Shown: positions 1-8,293, counted from the stretch's first letter. The stretch: 26,065 nt of DNA from an uncultured Collinsella sp. (GCA_902470915.1 CABRIB010000019.1:1-26065); one strand, 5' to 3'. Program-made: numbers and translations. Notes: a model not told the origin generated them from the letters alone.

Positions 1-46
1 AGATAGGAGTCCGTCTCGTGGGCTCGGAGATGTGTATAAGAGACAG
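1..46 (+). other. Illumina Nextera i7 adapter carried into the assembly
   Basis: This is not biological sequence. Bases 28-46 are the 19-base Tn5 mosaic end (AGATGTGTATAAGAGACAG). Bases 13-27 are the rest of the Nextera read-2 adapter (GTCTCGTGGGCTCGG). Bases 1-4 (AGAT) match the end of the P7 oligo, and bases 5-12 (AGGAGTCC) sit exactly where the i7 index lies and equal the index known as N705. Translation through this stretch gives the familiar artefact peptide EMCIRDR. Genomic sequence starts at 47, so the gene running into this end is cut by library construction and not by a mutation. Confidence 0.98.
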
Positions 47-1120
47 AAGTAAGTCTTGCCAGGTATCAACACTATCGCCGACCCGCGCGCAACCGATGGA
101 CATCCGCAATGCATACGGCACCTCGGCATGCGCGAGCTCGTCGTTGATTGTCGCGCACAGATGCATGATATCCTGTTCCGCCGCTGCCTTTTGGAGCACC
201 ACGAACTCATCGCCACCATAACGCGCGATAAAGCCACCAGACGCCGAGCAGACCTCTTTGAGCGCAGCGGATATTACCTGAAGAGCATGGTCGCCCTCCA
301 CATGTCCATAGCGATCGTTAATCTGCTTAAAGCCGTCAGCGTCCATCATAAGCAGATATACATCTTCGGCCTGATCCACATTTGAAAAGAGCGACAGCAT
401 ATAGGTCTCAAAACGGTTGCGGTTGTTGAGTCCAGTCAACGGGTCAGTCGAGATCAGTTGCTCCTGGCAGATGATATAGAGCAGCAACATGCTAATCATT
501 ATGCCGACACAAAGGCCAGGCACCGAGTATACGATCTGAAAGGTACCGCCCACCAGAGCGGGAACCGCAAAAAAGGCGAGGGTGCGATAAATGGCCTTCT
601 TTTGCAGGCTTTCGACTTTTCGAGCCTGAATAAAGGCATGCAAGGACGTATATATGACGTAGCAGTAGCTAACGATAGGCTGAATCATATAAAGCGCTCC
701 GCGACGATATACGCCCCGCGCATCGATATAGAACATAGCGTGCGTCCAGTAGCTGGTAAATGCCAGAACGACCACCAATGCGGTTGGCAACGTTAAAAGT
801 ACCACCCTATAGGGCGTGGTCAGGAGCCGTGAGCCCTGCATCGTCTCGGAATAGAAAAACCAAATGAGGCACGCGATGGCGAACAGCGAAAACGAAACCG
901 CGTTGGAAATCCAGTTGGCCGTGATGCCTACAGGAGTGCTCACGCCGTCCGAGAGCGTCCAGATCATATCGAAGAAAATGTAGGCAGCAGACGTGTAGCC
1001 CAGCATGCTAAACAAAAGCTGCTGGGTGCTCGAGAACAGGGAGCGACGGCTTCGTACGGCAAGTCCGATAAGAATAATCATGCATAGCAGGAATATCTCG
1101 ATCTTGAGTGCCTTTACCAC
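47..1120 (-). CDS. Membrane-anchored GGDEF diguanylate cyclase, 3' end missing
   Basis: Reading the minus strand gives 358 codons open to the adapter junction, so the C-terminus (perhaps 30-40 residues) is missing. The first ~225 residues hold about six or seven hydrophobic segments. A GGDEF domain then begins with DPLTGLNNRNRFE (D226) and carries the active-site signature RYGGDEF (GGDEF at 302-306), followed by MSIGCA. Such enzymes make cyclic di-GMP from two GTP at the membrane. The RxxD inhibitory site expected just before GGDEF is absent (Ala and Gly stand at those positions), which suggests no product inhibition at that site. The start is GTG at 1118-1120, six bases after GGGAGGG. The input sensed by the membrane domain is unknown. 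Confidence 0.9.
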
Positions 1121-1185
1121 TAGACGCCCTCCCTTCAATATCCAAGTGGCCAGAATCGCCCAATTCGAATCTGGGCAACAAACAC

Positions 1186-1202
1186 CCCCTACTCCGCAGG
1201 GG
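1186..1202 (-). terminator. Small hairpin between kdgT and the GGDEF gene
   Basis: CCCCT (1186-1190) and AGGGG (1198-1202) form a 5-bp stem with a 7-base loop. On the minus strand it is followed by TGTTTGTT, a weak T-rich tail. It could end kdgT transcription, or be a leader hairpin of the GGDEF gene if the promoter at 1211-1219 is real. A second inverted repeat, CCGAACG (1226-1232) and CGTTCGG (1251-1257), lies just upstream on the same strand. Confidence 0.35.
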
Positions 1203-1210
1203 TAAGGGGA

Positions 1211-1219
1211 ATAATAGCA
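1211..1219 (-). promoter_or_regulatory. Possible extended -10 promoter for the GGDEF gene
   Basis: The minus strand reads TGCTATTAT, an extended -10 (TGnTATTAT), about 90 bases before the GTG start. A TTGCAG hexamer (1236-1241) could be the -35 but lies 19 bases away, longer than ideal. It would give the cyclase its own promoter, separate from kdgT upstream. Prediction from sequence only. Confidence 0.35.
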
Positions 1220-1308
1220 GAGCGACCGAACGTCACTGCAAGACAGCTCTCGTTCGGGCGCTCAAACGGCGCGAGTTGCACGCCGGAATCATTGATGGGT
1301 ATCGATTG

Positions 1309-2331
1309 CTACTCGCCATCGATGTCGGTCGCGACAGCCTCTTCGATGGCCTCGACACCGGCAGGCGACAGGTCTTCCTTGCTCTGGCAGAACTTCTTAT
1401 CGACCCAGCCGGTCAGAATCGGGGCCATGATTGCCGTGATGATGACGGCAGTGGCGATCTGCGCATACGCGGTGGGCGCAAGCTCGGCATAGCGCGGAGC
1501 GACCTCGGCGAGGGCGACCGGCGTGGTCATGGCCGTGCCGGCAATGGTGGAACATGCCACAGCCGCCTTACCATTGCCGCCACACAGGCGCTCGAAGGCA
1601 AAGGTAATGGGACCGACGATAAAGAGCGTGATGAGGCCCAGCAGGATGCCCGAAATGCCACCGGCGATGAAGCTCGAAAGGCTCATGGACGCACCGAGCT
1701 GAAAACCAATTACAGCGATCGCGGGATTGGCGCCGGGAACCAGCAGGTTCTTGATAAACGGGAACAAGTTGCCCAGGACCATGCCGATAACAAGCGGCAG
1801 GATGGATCCGATGATGGTGCCGACGGGGATGTTGGCGAGACCCGAAACACCAAGGATGATCATCGTGACGGCGGGGCCGGCCGTAAAGAACAGGATACCG
1901 ACAGCGCCCTGCTCGGACTCATCGCCGAACTCGCCCATGATGCCCGTATAGAGCGCCATGTTGCAAAACGTAATGCCGCCGATGATGGAAACCGAGCTCA
2001 GGCCTAAAAAGTTATCGTTAAAGAAGTACGCGACGCCCAGACCCAGCGCGGCTGCCACTACAAGCTTAGGAATCAGCACGACGATGCCGGTCTTGATGGC
2101 GCCCGGCGTGGACTTAAAGCTGATGCCGGCGCCCACGAACAGCAAGATCGCGGCAACGATGGTGTTGGAGCCGCCGCGGCAGGCAGCCGTAAAGAAGCCG
2201 CCGACCTCAAAGACCTGCGGGCAGAAGGTATTGAGCAAAAGGCCGACGATCATCGGATAGATCATGATGTCGCCCGGGATGCGCGGTACCTTGAATTTCT
2301 TTTGCTCGCTGGCGGTCGCTTCCTGTGCCAT
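1309..2331 (-). CDS. kdgT: 2-keto-3-deoxygluconate permease
   Basis: This 340-residue polytopic membrane protein matches the KdgT family of proton-coupled 2-keto-3-deoxygluconate importers, which serve pectin and hexuronate use. Visible family features include the N-terminal stretch FKVPRIPGDIMIYPMIVG, the glycine-rich GGITFCNMALYTGIMGEFGD segment, the loop LVPGANPAIAVIGFQLGASM, and about ten hydrophobic helices over its full length. The ATG at 2329-2331 is chosen over one ten codons upstream because GGGGG lies five bases before it and the KdgT alignment begins soon after. No KDG kinase or aldolase is next to it, so it appears to be a single-gene unit. Palindromes at 2376-2391 and 2400-2407 lie upstream. 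Confidence 0.93.
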   Translation of the reverse strand: MAQEATASEQKKFKVPRIPGDIMIYPMIVGLLLNTFCPQVFEVGGFFTAACRGGSNTIVAAILLFVGAGISFKSTPGAIKTGIVVLIPKLVVAAALGLGVAYFFNDNFLGLSSVSIIGGITFCNMALYTGIMGEFGDESEQGAVGILFFTAGPAVTMIILGVSGLANIPVGTIIGSILPLVIGMVLGNLFPFIKNLLVPGANPAIAVIGFQLGASMSLSSFIAGGISGILLGLITLFIVGPITFAFERLCGGNGKAAVACSTIAGTAMTTPVALAEVAPRYAELAPTAYAQIATAVIITAIMAPILTGWVDKKFCQSKEDLSPAGVEAIEEAVATDIDGE

Positions 2332-2375
2332 GAAACCCCCATTTCCGCTGACGCAGAACAAAAGCCCACGTCACG

Positions 2376-2407
2376 CTTTGCTACAGTAAAGTTTGACCAT
2401 GGTACCA
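2376..2407 (-). promoter_or_regulatory. Two palindromes upstream of kdgT, possible operators
   Basis: CTTTGCTACAGTAAAG (2376-2391) is an imperfect 16-base palindrome (six of eight positions pair), and TGGTACCA (2400-2407) is a perfect 8-base palindrome. They lie 45-76 bases upstream of the kdgT start. TGGT/ACCA half-sites are typical of FadR-type GntR regulators such as UxuR and ExuR, which control hexuronate genes elsewhere, but no such regulator is in this window. The link is inferred. Confidence 0.3.
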
Positions 2408-2472
2408 GAAGAAGCAGACCGCCTCGGTGAGAAATTCGATTCGTTAGGCCGGGACGATAACGCGTCCTGCTC

Positions 2473-2796
2473 CTATACGAGGCTCAAAACGATATAGAAC
2501 ACGATGCCCGAAACGCAGCACCACAACATCGACTTTGTCTTGATTGCCACCGCCACGACGCCGGTGGCCGCAATCCAGGGAACCAAGGCAGGCCAGAGTC
2601 CCGCGTCGAACGCGCCGGGGTTCACCAAGTCGTTGGCGACCAGCGCGGCAAAGGCAGCGGGCGGGATATAGCCCAGGGCCTCGGTAATGCGGGGCGACAG
2701 GGTCCGCCCGCGCAAGGCGAACGCCGGCGCGATGCGAAAGAACGCGATAGCAGCCCACGACGACAGCCACAGAACCAAGAACTCGTTAGCGGGCAT
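2473..2796 (-). CDS. azlD: AzlD-type branched-chain amino acid exporter small subunit
   Basis: A 107-residue protein with about four hydrophobic helices, the usual AzlD size and layout (for example LGYIPPAAFAALVANDLV and the C-terminal SMLWCCVSGIVFYIVLSLV). AzlD pairs with AzlC to export branched-chain amino acids and analogues. The ATG at 2794-2796 is preferred although the frame stays open upstream, because the upstream part lies inside azlC and is only its shadow. The gene overlaps the end of azlC by 11 bases, pointing to translational coupling. Confidence 0.88.
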   Translation of the reverse strand: MPANEFLVLWLSSWAAIAFFRIAPAFALRGRTLSPRITEALGYIPPAAFAALVANDLVNPGAFDAGLWPALVPWIAATGVVAVAIKTKSMLWCCVSGIVFYIVLSLV

Positions 2797-3478
2797 CGCG
2801 GGCACCTCTTCCGTCAAATACAGCATCGCACGCCAGCGCAATGGCAATGCCGACCACGACGCTTGCCGGCACGGCAATATTCGCGAGGCCCAAGAACTTG
2901 CATACGGCGACGGACACCGCGCCCGAAACCGCCGCGACAACGTTACCGCGCGACAGCCGCTGCGAAAAGAGCAGGCAGATAAAGAGCGAGGTGCAGACAA
3001 AGGCTGCAATGGCGGTGGGAACATCGACAACGGCGCCGACGATGGCGCCCATCGTACACGAAACGCCCCATGTTGCGATGAGGATTACGTTGAGCACAAA
3101 GGACTCGCGCGGGCCCCAATCCTCCCCTTCAACCAACTTGGCAAGCGAGATGCCATATGCCTCCTCGGTAAGTGTCGCGGCAACAGCCAGCGTCTGACGC
3201 TTCGAGGCACCCCTCAGATGCGGTGCGATCGATGCCGAGTAAAGCGCAAAGCGCGAGGAGATTGCGGCGACGCTCGCGACGATCGATGCTGCAGGCACAC
3301 CCGCCAGCCACAGGTTGCAGATCATAAACTGGCCGCTGCCCGTCACAAACGTACTGCTTAGAGCAAAGACCATCCAGGGCTCCATTCCCGTCTGCCCCAT
3401 GATCATTCCGCACGGCGCGCCTATTGCAACATAGGTAAGCATCACTGGCCAGACGGTTCTAACGATTTTGAGCACCAT
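2786..3478 (-). CDS. azlC: AzlC-type branched-chain amino acid exporter large subunit
   Basis: A 230-residue membrane protein that matches AzlC. The N-terminal helix ends IGAPCGMIMGQTGMEPW, followed by the family hallmark FVTGSGQFMICNLWLAGV, the SSRFALYSASIAPHLRG segment, and TLTEEAYGIS. It forms an exporter with AzlD, encoded in the overlapping gene downstream. The start at 3476-3478 gives the usual family length. Its ribosome site is weak (AGGATGAG about 10-15 bases before), and a start 23 codons upstream in the same frame cannot be excluded, but those extra residues are polar and unlike the family. Confidence 0.88.
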   Translation of the reverse strand: MVLKIVRTVWPVMLTYVAIGAPCGMIMGQTGMEPWMVFALSSTFVTGSGQFMICNLWLAGVPAASIVASVAAISSRFALYSASIAPHLRGASKRQTLAVAATLTEEAYGISLAKLVEGEDWGPRESFVLNVILIATWGVSCTMGAIVGAVVDVPTAIAAFVCTSLFICLLFSQRLSRGNVVAAVSGAVSVAVCKFLGLANIAVPASVVVGIAIALACDAVFDGRGARDAR

Positions 3479-3604
3479 ACGTTTCTCATCCTGACAAGGT
3501 CTCCGAGCCGCATGTAGCGACACGGCAGAATCATCATCCGGCAGCAACCGAGTTCACCTACAATTGCCACCGGATCGAAAGACACAACTTTTTAGGAAGT
3601 CATT

Positions 3605-4417
3605 ATGACAGCTATCGATCGAGACCGGGCGCGCGCGGCCTTCAAAAGCTACACCGATGCCTACGACGCCACCAACCCACGCATCGCGCTCAAAATCGAG
3701 CATACGTACCACGTGGCCGAGGCATGCGATGCCGTAGCGCGCGAGCAGGGCTGGTCGTCAGAAGATATTGACCTGGCATGGCTTTGCGGCCTGCTACACG
3801 ATATGGGCCGCTTTGAGCAGCTGCGACGCTGGGACACCTTTAAGGACGCCGAGAGCATGAGCCATGCGGCGCTGGGCATCGAGGTCCTCTTTGGCGAGAA
3901 TCCCGCCGATGCACCCGCCGTAACGAGCATCCGCGACTTTATCGATGACCCGGCAGAAGATGAGCTCATCCGAGCGAGCATTGCCTATCACAGCGATTTC
4001 CGTCTACCCGCGCAGCTCGACGAGCGCACGCGGAGCTTCTGCGATATCGTGCGCGATGGCGACAAGATCGACATTATGCGCACCATCGCCGACAGCACTG
4101 TCGACACTATCCTCAAGGTGGACGAGAAGACGTTTCTCGGCAGCCGTTTCTCGTCGCCGACACTTGCCGCCTTTGACGAGCACCGCTGCGTCGCACGCGA
4201 TGAGCGCGATGAGCCCGCCGACTTCTTGGTGGGGCTTATCTGCTTTATGTTTGAGCTCGTCTATCCAGCAAGCCGCGCGCTGGCGCGCGAACAGGGCGAT
4301 ATCCACCGCCTGCTCGACGCGCCCTTTGGCATTACGCGGCCCTTTACCGACCCCGCCACGCAGGCAACTTGGAGCCGCCTAAAGGACGAGATGCGCGACT
4401 GGCTGGCGCGCGCCTAG
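3605..4417 (+). CDS. HD-domain metal-dependent hydrolase
   Basis: A 270-residue soluble protein of the HD phosphohydrolase superfamily. The metal-ligand pattern is visible: H36 (HTYHVAE), the H65-D66 pair (GLLHDMGRF), H129 (AYHSDF), and D151/D153 (DGDKID). HD proteins hydrolyse phosphate esters of nucleotides or related compounds, but the substrate cannot be read from sequence. The ATG start follows AGGAAG by six bases. The last four bases overlap the end of the convergent etfA gene (4414-4417), so the two terminate against each other. No clear operon partner. Confidence 0.85.
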   Translation: MTAIDRDRARAAFKSYTDAYDATNPRIALKIEHTYHVAEACDAVAREQGWSSEDIDLAWLCGLLHDMGRFEQLRRWDTFKDAESMSHAALGIEVLFGENPADAPAVTSIRDFIDDPAEDELIRASIAYHSDFRLPAQLDERTRSFCDIVRDGDKIDIMRTIADSTVDTILKVDEKTFLGSRFSSPTLAAFDEHRCVARDERDEPADFLVGLICFMFELVYPASRALAREQGDIHRLLDAPFGITRPFTDPATQATWSRLKDEMRDWLARA

Positions 4418-5619
4418 CGCTCAAGCTGGGCCAGCAGCTCCTCGACGACCTCGACGGCATCCCCAACAACCTTGTACTGGGCAGCACCGAAAATGGGGGC
4501 ATCCGGGTCCTCGTTGATGGCGATGATGCACTCCGCCCCACCGATGCCGGCAAGATGTTGGATGGCGCCCGAAACACCGATACTCACGAGAAGCCTGGGC
4601 GAAACCGATACGCCCGTCTGGCCAATCTGGTGGCGATACTCCAGCCAACCCGCCTCCACGACGGGACGCGTGCAACCAAGCTCGGCACCCAGAGCCTCGG
4701 CGAGCCTTCGCATCAACGGCAGGTTTTTCTTGGAACCAATGCCGCGACCCACCACGACCAGGCGCTCGGCATTGGCGATCGAGGGCTGCTGTCCCCACTC
4801 CTCGGCGGGAATCGAGATCTCGACACGAGCCTTAGCATCATCCGCAAGCGATATCTGGGTGATCGTGCCAGAGCGGCCGTAGTCGAAGTCGGGAGCCTTA
4901 AAGATACCGGGGCGCACCGTTGCCATCTGCGGACGGTGGTTGGGGCAAATGATGGTGGCCATCAGGTTGCCGCCAAACGCCGGACGCGTCTGTTGCAGCA
5001 GTCCCGTCTCTGTATCCATCGAAAGTACGGTGCAGTCAGCCGTAAGGCCCGTCTGCAAACGCACGGCAACGCCGGGTGCCAGTTCGCGACCAAAAGCGGT
5101 CGCACCGTATAGGATGGCCTCGGGTTTGCGTTCGGCTACCAAATCGCAGATCAAGCGGGCGTAGACCTCCGCATCGTTTTGGCGCAGGCGCTCGTCGCGA
5201 CAGGCCAGGACTTCGTCGGCGCCCGCGCAAACCAGATGCTCCAGGTCCCCGAGCGAGCCCTCGGGGCTCATGCCGACCAGTGCCACCAGACGGCAGCCGC
5301 GAGCATCGGCAAGCTCGCGCCCCTTGCCCATAAGCTCATAGGCAACGGGAGTCACCGTATCGTGCTCGTCGGTCTGCACGAAGACCCAAATGTCTCGATA
5401 TGCATCAAGGTCCACCGCACCAGCGGCCTCGTCACACTCGATCGAGATAGCGTTGACAGGGCAGGCGTCGACGCACCCACCGCATAGGATACAGCCGTCG
5501 GTTACGCGGGCGCATCGGTTGGGACGCTCGCCCTCCACCACAATGCCGCCCGAGGCGCAGGCGCGAACGCAGCGACCGCAGCCGATACAGGCTTCGCTAT
5601 CGATAATCAGTCCGCTCAT
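4414..5619 (-). CDS. etfA: Electron transfer flavoprotein alpha subunit with N-terminal ferredoxin domain
   Basis: A 401-residue fusion. Residues 1-60 are a two-cluster ferredoxin module with C11, C14, C17, C21 and C43, C46, C49, C53, each CxxCxxCxxxC, predicted to bind two [4Fe-4S]. The rest is EtfA: a Rossmann-like N-terminal domain and a C-terminal FAD domain from ~289 (VVGRGIGSKKN, QIGQTGVSVSP, SGAIQHLAG, AINEDPDAPIF). Ordinary EtfA proteins lack the ferredoxin module. It is characteristic of clostridial-type Etfs working with an FAD-dependent dehydrogenase in electron bifurcation or confurcation, as in LctC of Acetobacterium woodii. It is the last gene of a three-gene operon, its ATG directly following the etfB stop. 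Confidence 0.95.
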   Translation of the reverse strand: MSGLIIDSEACIGCGRCVRACASGGIVVEGERPNRCARVTDGCILCGGCVDACPVNAISIECDEAAGAVDLDAYRDIWVFVQTDEHDTVTPVAYELMGKGRELADARGCRLVALVGMSPEGSLGDLEHLVCAGADEVLACRDERLRQNDAEVYARLICDLVAERKPEAILYGATAFGRELAPGVAVRLQTGLTADCTVLSMDTETGLLQQTRPAFGGNLMATIICPNHRPQMATVRPGIFKAPDFDYGRSGTITQISLADDAKARVEISIPAEEWGQQPSIANAERLVVVGRGIGSKKNLPLMRRLAEALGAELGCTRPVVEAGWLEYRHQIGQTGVSVSPRLLVSIGVSGAIQHLAGIGGAECIIAINEDPDAPIFGAAQYKVVGDAVEVVEELLAQLER

Positions 5620-6435
5620 CTATGCCATCCCCTCGATGATCTTGGCAAGTTTTGCCGCCTGCTCGGACGCCGTTCCGTCAACGGCCTCGCACGTTTGGTC
5701 ACGGTCGGGCACAAACGAGCGCACGACCTGTGTCGGCGACCCGGCAAGACCGCAACGCGCGGGGTCGGCGTTCACGTCGGCGGCACTGACCACGCGCACG
5801 TCCGCCTCCTCCGCCGCGCGGATACCGGCAATACTCGGCATACGCAACTGGCCAATCTCCTTGGCAGTCGTCATCGCGCACGGCATCTCAAGGTACACCG
5901 TCTCCTCGCCGGCATCGCATCCGTGAACGAGTGCCAGCGAGCCACAGGTCGTAAAGCCCGCGCTCTGCACGCAGCTCACGTCGGTTACGCAGGGAATATC
6001 AAAGGCACCGGCAAGCTCGGGACCAATCTGGGCCGTATCGCCATCCACCGCCATCTTGCCGCAGATGAGCAGGTCGAAGTCCTCGTCGAGCGCCTCGATG
6101 CCGCACTTGAGGGCATAGGTGGTTGCCAGGGTATCGGCACCTGCAAAGGCGCGATCGGTCAGCAGCAGCGCGTCGTCGGCGCCTCGGGCGATGCAGTCGC
6201 GCAGCAGCGACTCGGTCGCGGGGATGCCCATCGACACCACCGTCACGCGCACATCCATGCCAAAGCCGATAAAGTCGTCCTTCAGCGCCAGCGCGCATTC
6301 CAAAGCGCTCGCGTCAAAGGGATTAATGACCGCCTGTTTGCCATCGCGCACGATGGTATTGGTCTTGGGGTCCATCTTGACCTCGGTGCTTCCCGGCACG
6401 GCCTTGACGCACACCACCATATGGAAATCGCTCAT
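5620..6435 (-). CDS. etfB: Electron transfer flavoprotein beta subunit
   Basis: A 271-residue EtfB/FixA protein. It opens with MVVCVKAVPGSTEVKMDP, has the segment NPFDASALECALALKD, and carries the family signature CGKMAVDGDTAQIGPELAG. In bifurcating Etfs this subunit holds the second FAD, at which NAD(H) reacts. The chosen ATG (6433-6435) lies nine bases after AAAGGGGG. A GTG two codons upstream (6439-6441) would overlap the oxidase stop as GTGA but lies only three bases after that ribosome site. etfA follows with no gap (TAGATG), and the FAD oxidase gene lies directly upstream, so the three are surely cotranscribed. Confidence 0.94.
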   Translation of the reverse strand: MSDFHMVVCVKAVPGSTEVKMDPKTNTIVRDGKQAVINPFDASALECALALKDDFIGFGMDVRVTVVSMGIPATESLLRDCIARGADDALLLTDRAFAGADTLATTYALKCGIEALDEDFDLLICGKMAVDGDTAQIGPELAGAFDIPCVTDVSCVQSAGFTTCGSLALVHGCDAGEETVYLEMPCAMTTAKEIGQLRMPSIAGIRAAEEADVRVVSAADVNADPARCGLAGSPTQVVRSFVPDRDQTCEAVDGTASEQAAKLAKIIEGMA

Positions 6436-6437
6436 CT

Positions 6438-8039
6438 TCACGCGCCCCCTTTCTGGACGAGCTCATCCAAGAGCTTCTCCGAAAACAGGTTACCGCGGCC
6501 CAGCTGCCCGGCAGGATCGAGCTGGAGCTTAAGCCGTGCCGACTCGACCATGGCCTCGTGACCGTACATCGTCTCCAAGAAGCCCGCCTTGATCTTGCCG
6601 ACACCGTGTTCGGCGGAGACGGCGCCGCCCATGACCGTGACCTCGGAAGCCCACCGGGCAAAGAGTTCTCCGCCGCGGCGGTATTCCTGCGCATCGCGCG
6701 GCAGAATGTTCACATGCAGATGGTTGTTACCGATGTGCCCCCAGGCGGCAGATTCAAGCCCACTTTCGGCCAACGTGCGGCGATAAAGGGCGATGACATC
6801 GGCCAAGCGTGCATTGGGCACCGACATGTCCGAGCCCAGTTTGGTGATGGCGGGATCCGTGCGGCGACGCTCGTCGATGAGCATGTTGACGCTCTCGGGC
6901 ACCGCATGGCGGAAGAACCGCTGGCATTCGCGATCGACCTCGGTGCGCGCAACCCAGGTCGCGTCGTCGCGGCCACCCGCAAGCTCCAGTACCCACCCCA
7001 AGTGATACAGCTCCTCAGTCGCCTGAACTTCGTCGTCGCAGTCGAGCTCCACGTAGACACAGACCTTGGCCTCTTTGTCGAGCGCCGGCAGCGAGGCAAA
7101 CGCCGTCGACTGCTCGCGCTGGCGACGTAGAATATCCAGGGCGCCAGCGTCGAAGTACTCGATGGCAGCCGCATGGGACAGGACGGGACGCACGGAATCG
7201 GTGAAGGACACGGCCTTGTCTTCGCTGTCAAAGAAACAGCTCACGCCCCAAACGACCGCAGGCGCCGCCTGCAGGGCAATCTCGAGCTCGGTGATGACGC
7301 CGATTGTGCCACACGCACCGATAAACAATTCGATGGCATCCATATCGTCAGCAACGAAATAGCCCGAAGCATTTTTGGTCTTGGGCATGGTGTAGTCGGG
7401 AAGGTCAAGCTCGAGTGCACGGCCCACTGCCGTCACGAGCGACAGGCGGCGGCCCTGGGCAAAAGCCTCGCCGCGCTGAAGCTCAAGCAAATCGCCATCA
7501 GCCAGCGCGACGTGGAGTCCCGTGATATGCGGGCGCATGGGGCCGTAGGCGTAGCTGCGGGCACCGGAGGCGTTACATGCCGCCATGCCGCCCAGACAGG
7601 CAGACGCCTCGGTGGGATCGGTGGGAAAGAACTGCTCGGGGGCCTCTTGAAACTCATCGTAGGCCTTAAGCGATGCCTGGTCCCAACCAGCGGTCGGCAG
7701 CACCTTCTTGCTCAGCTGCTTGCGCAGCTCCGAGAGCACAACGCCCGGCTCCACGCGCAGCAAAAATTGGCCTTGTTCATCGCGGCGAAGGCCCAAGTAG
7801 CGATTCATACGGGAAGTATTGAGGATATGCCCGCCGTGGGGCACGGCACCGGCGGCAAGGCCGGTTCGGGCGCCCTGAACCGTTACCGGGACACGCTCGG
7901 CATGGAGCTTTTCCAAAATGGCACGGACCTCGTCTTCCGTTGTCGGAAACGAGATGCTCGATGCTTCGCCCGATGCGCGAGATTCATCGCGGCCATACTC
8001 TTCGAACTCGTCGGTGAAGGGTTTGATGGTTACAGACAC
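6438..8039 (-). CDS. FAD-binding oxidase, D-lactate dehydrogenase/glycolate oxidase (GlcD/LctD) family
   Basis: A 533-residue PCMH-type flavoenzyme. The FAD domain covers ~30-210 (VQGARTGLAAGAVPHGG at 54-70; FPTDPTEASACLGGMAA starting at 138, then NASGARSYAYG). The C-terminal FAD-oxidase domain carries GHIGNNHLHVN (434-444) and SAEHGVGK (475-482), the conserved histidine motifs of 2-hydroxyacid dehydrogenases. Heading an operon with etfB and a ferredoxin-fused etfA, it is likely the substrate-oxidising subunit of an Etf complex like LctBCD. The substrate is probably lactate or another 2-hydroxyacid, but no lactate permease or racemase is adjacent. It is some 65 residues longer than typical LctD. 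GTG start with GGGGGAG five bases upstream. Confidence 0.9.
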   Translation of the reverse strand: MSVTIKPFTDEFEEYGRDESRASGEASSISFPTTEDEVRAILEKLHAERVPVTVQGARTGLAAGAVPHGGHILNTSRMNRYLGLRRDEQGQFLLRVEPGVVLSELRKQLSKKVLPTAGWDQASLKAYDEFQEAPEQFFPTDPTEASACLGGMAACNASGARSYAYGPMRPHITGLHVALADGDLLELQRGEAFAQGRRLSLVTAVGRALELDLPDYTMPKTKNASGYFVADDMDAIELFIGACGTIGVITELEIALQAAPAVVWGVSCFFDSEDKAVSFTDSVRPVLSHAAAIEYFDAGALDILRRQREQSTAFASLPALDKEAKVCVYVELDCDDEVQATEELYHLGWVLELAGGRDDATWVARTEVDRECQRFFRHAVPESVNMLIDERRRTDPAITKLGSDMSVPNARLADVIALYRRTLAESGLESAAWGHIGNNHLHVNILPRDAQEYRRGGELFARWASEVTVMGGAVSAEHGVGKIKAGFLETMYGHEAMVESARLKLQLDPAGQLGRGNLFSEKLLDELVQKGGA

Positions 8040-8121
8040 GCGAACTCCCCCTTTAGCTAACTACAGTGTTTGCAGGGAGATGTTACCGCATCGTTTCGTC
8101 GACGTGTTCGAGACCGTCTCC

Positions 8122-8149
8122 ATAATTGGCGATTTTTACGTTCGTGCAA
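8122..8149 (-). promoter_or_regulatory. Possible promoter of the FAD oxidase-etfBA operon
   Basis: On the minus strand TTGCAC (8144-8149) is followed after 16 bases by AATTAT (8122-8127), four of six matches to the -10 consensus. It lies 83 bases upstream of the GTG start. This is the best sigma-A-like pair I could find for this operon, but it is moderate only. Confidence 0.35.
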
Positions 8150-8293
8150 TTCGGCGAGCGGCTGGATTTCCTCGGCAGACGATGCTTTTAACACATATGG
8201 CCCCGCCGTCACTGACCGCGCGATTGCCGCTCGAAAAAAGTTGGAGTATTTTTTGCCGCCTTTTACCTGCGGAGACGCCAATCCGTCAAGCAT

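Noticed and set aside
18..221. Open frame starting within the adapter (MGSEMCIRDR...)
   Set aside because: Its start lies in Nextera adapter sequence and the rest is antisense to the GGDEF gene.
1108..2007. Long plus-strand frame opposite kdgT
   Set aside because: Highly charged, low-complexity translation with no family features; it is a shadow of kdgT on the other strand.
6438..8039. Functional link between kdgT and the dehydrogenase operon
   Set aside because: azlCD and the HD hydrolase separate them, with different strands and terminators, so a shared pathway is not supported.
8057..8293. 78-codon minus-strand frame in the intergenic region
   Set aside because: No ribosome site, no recognisable motif, and it would occupy the promoter region of the FAD oxidase operon.
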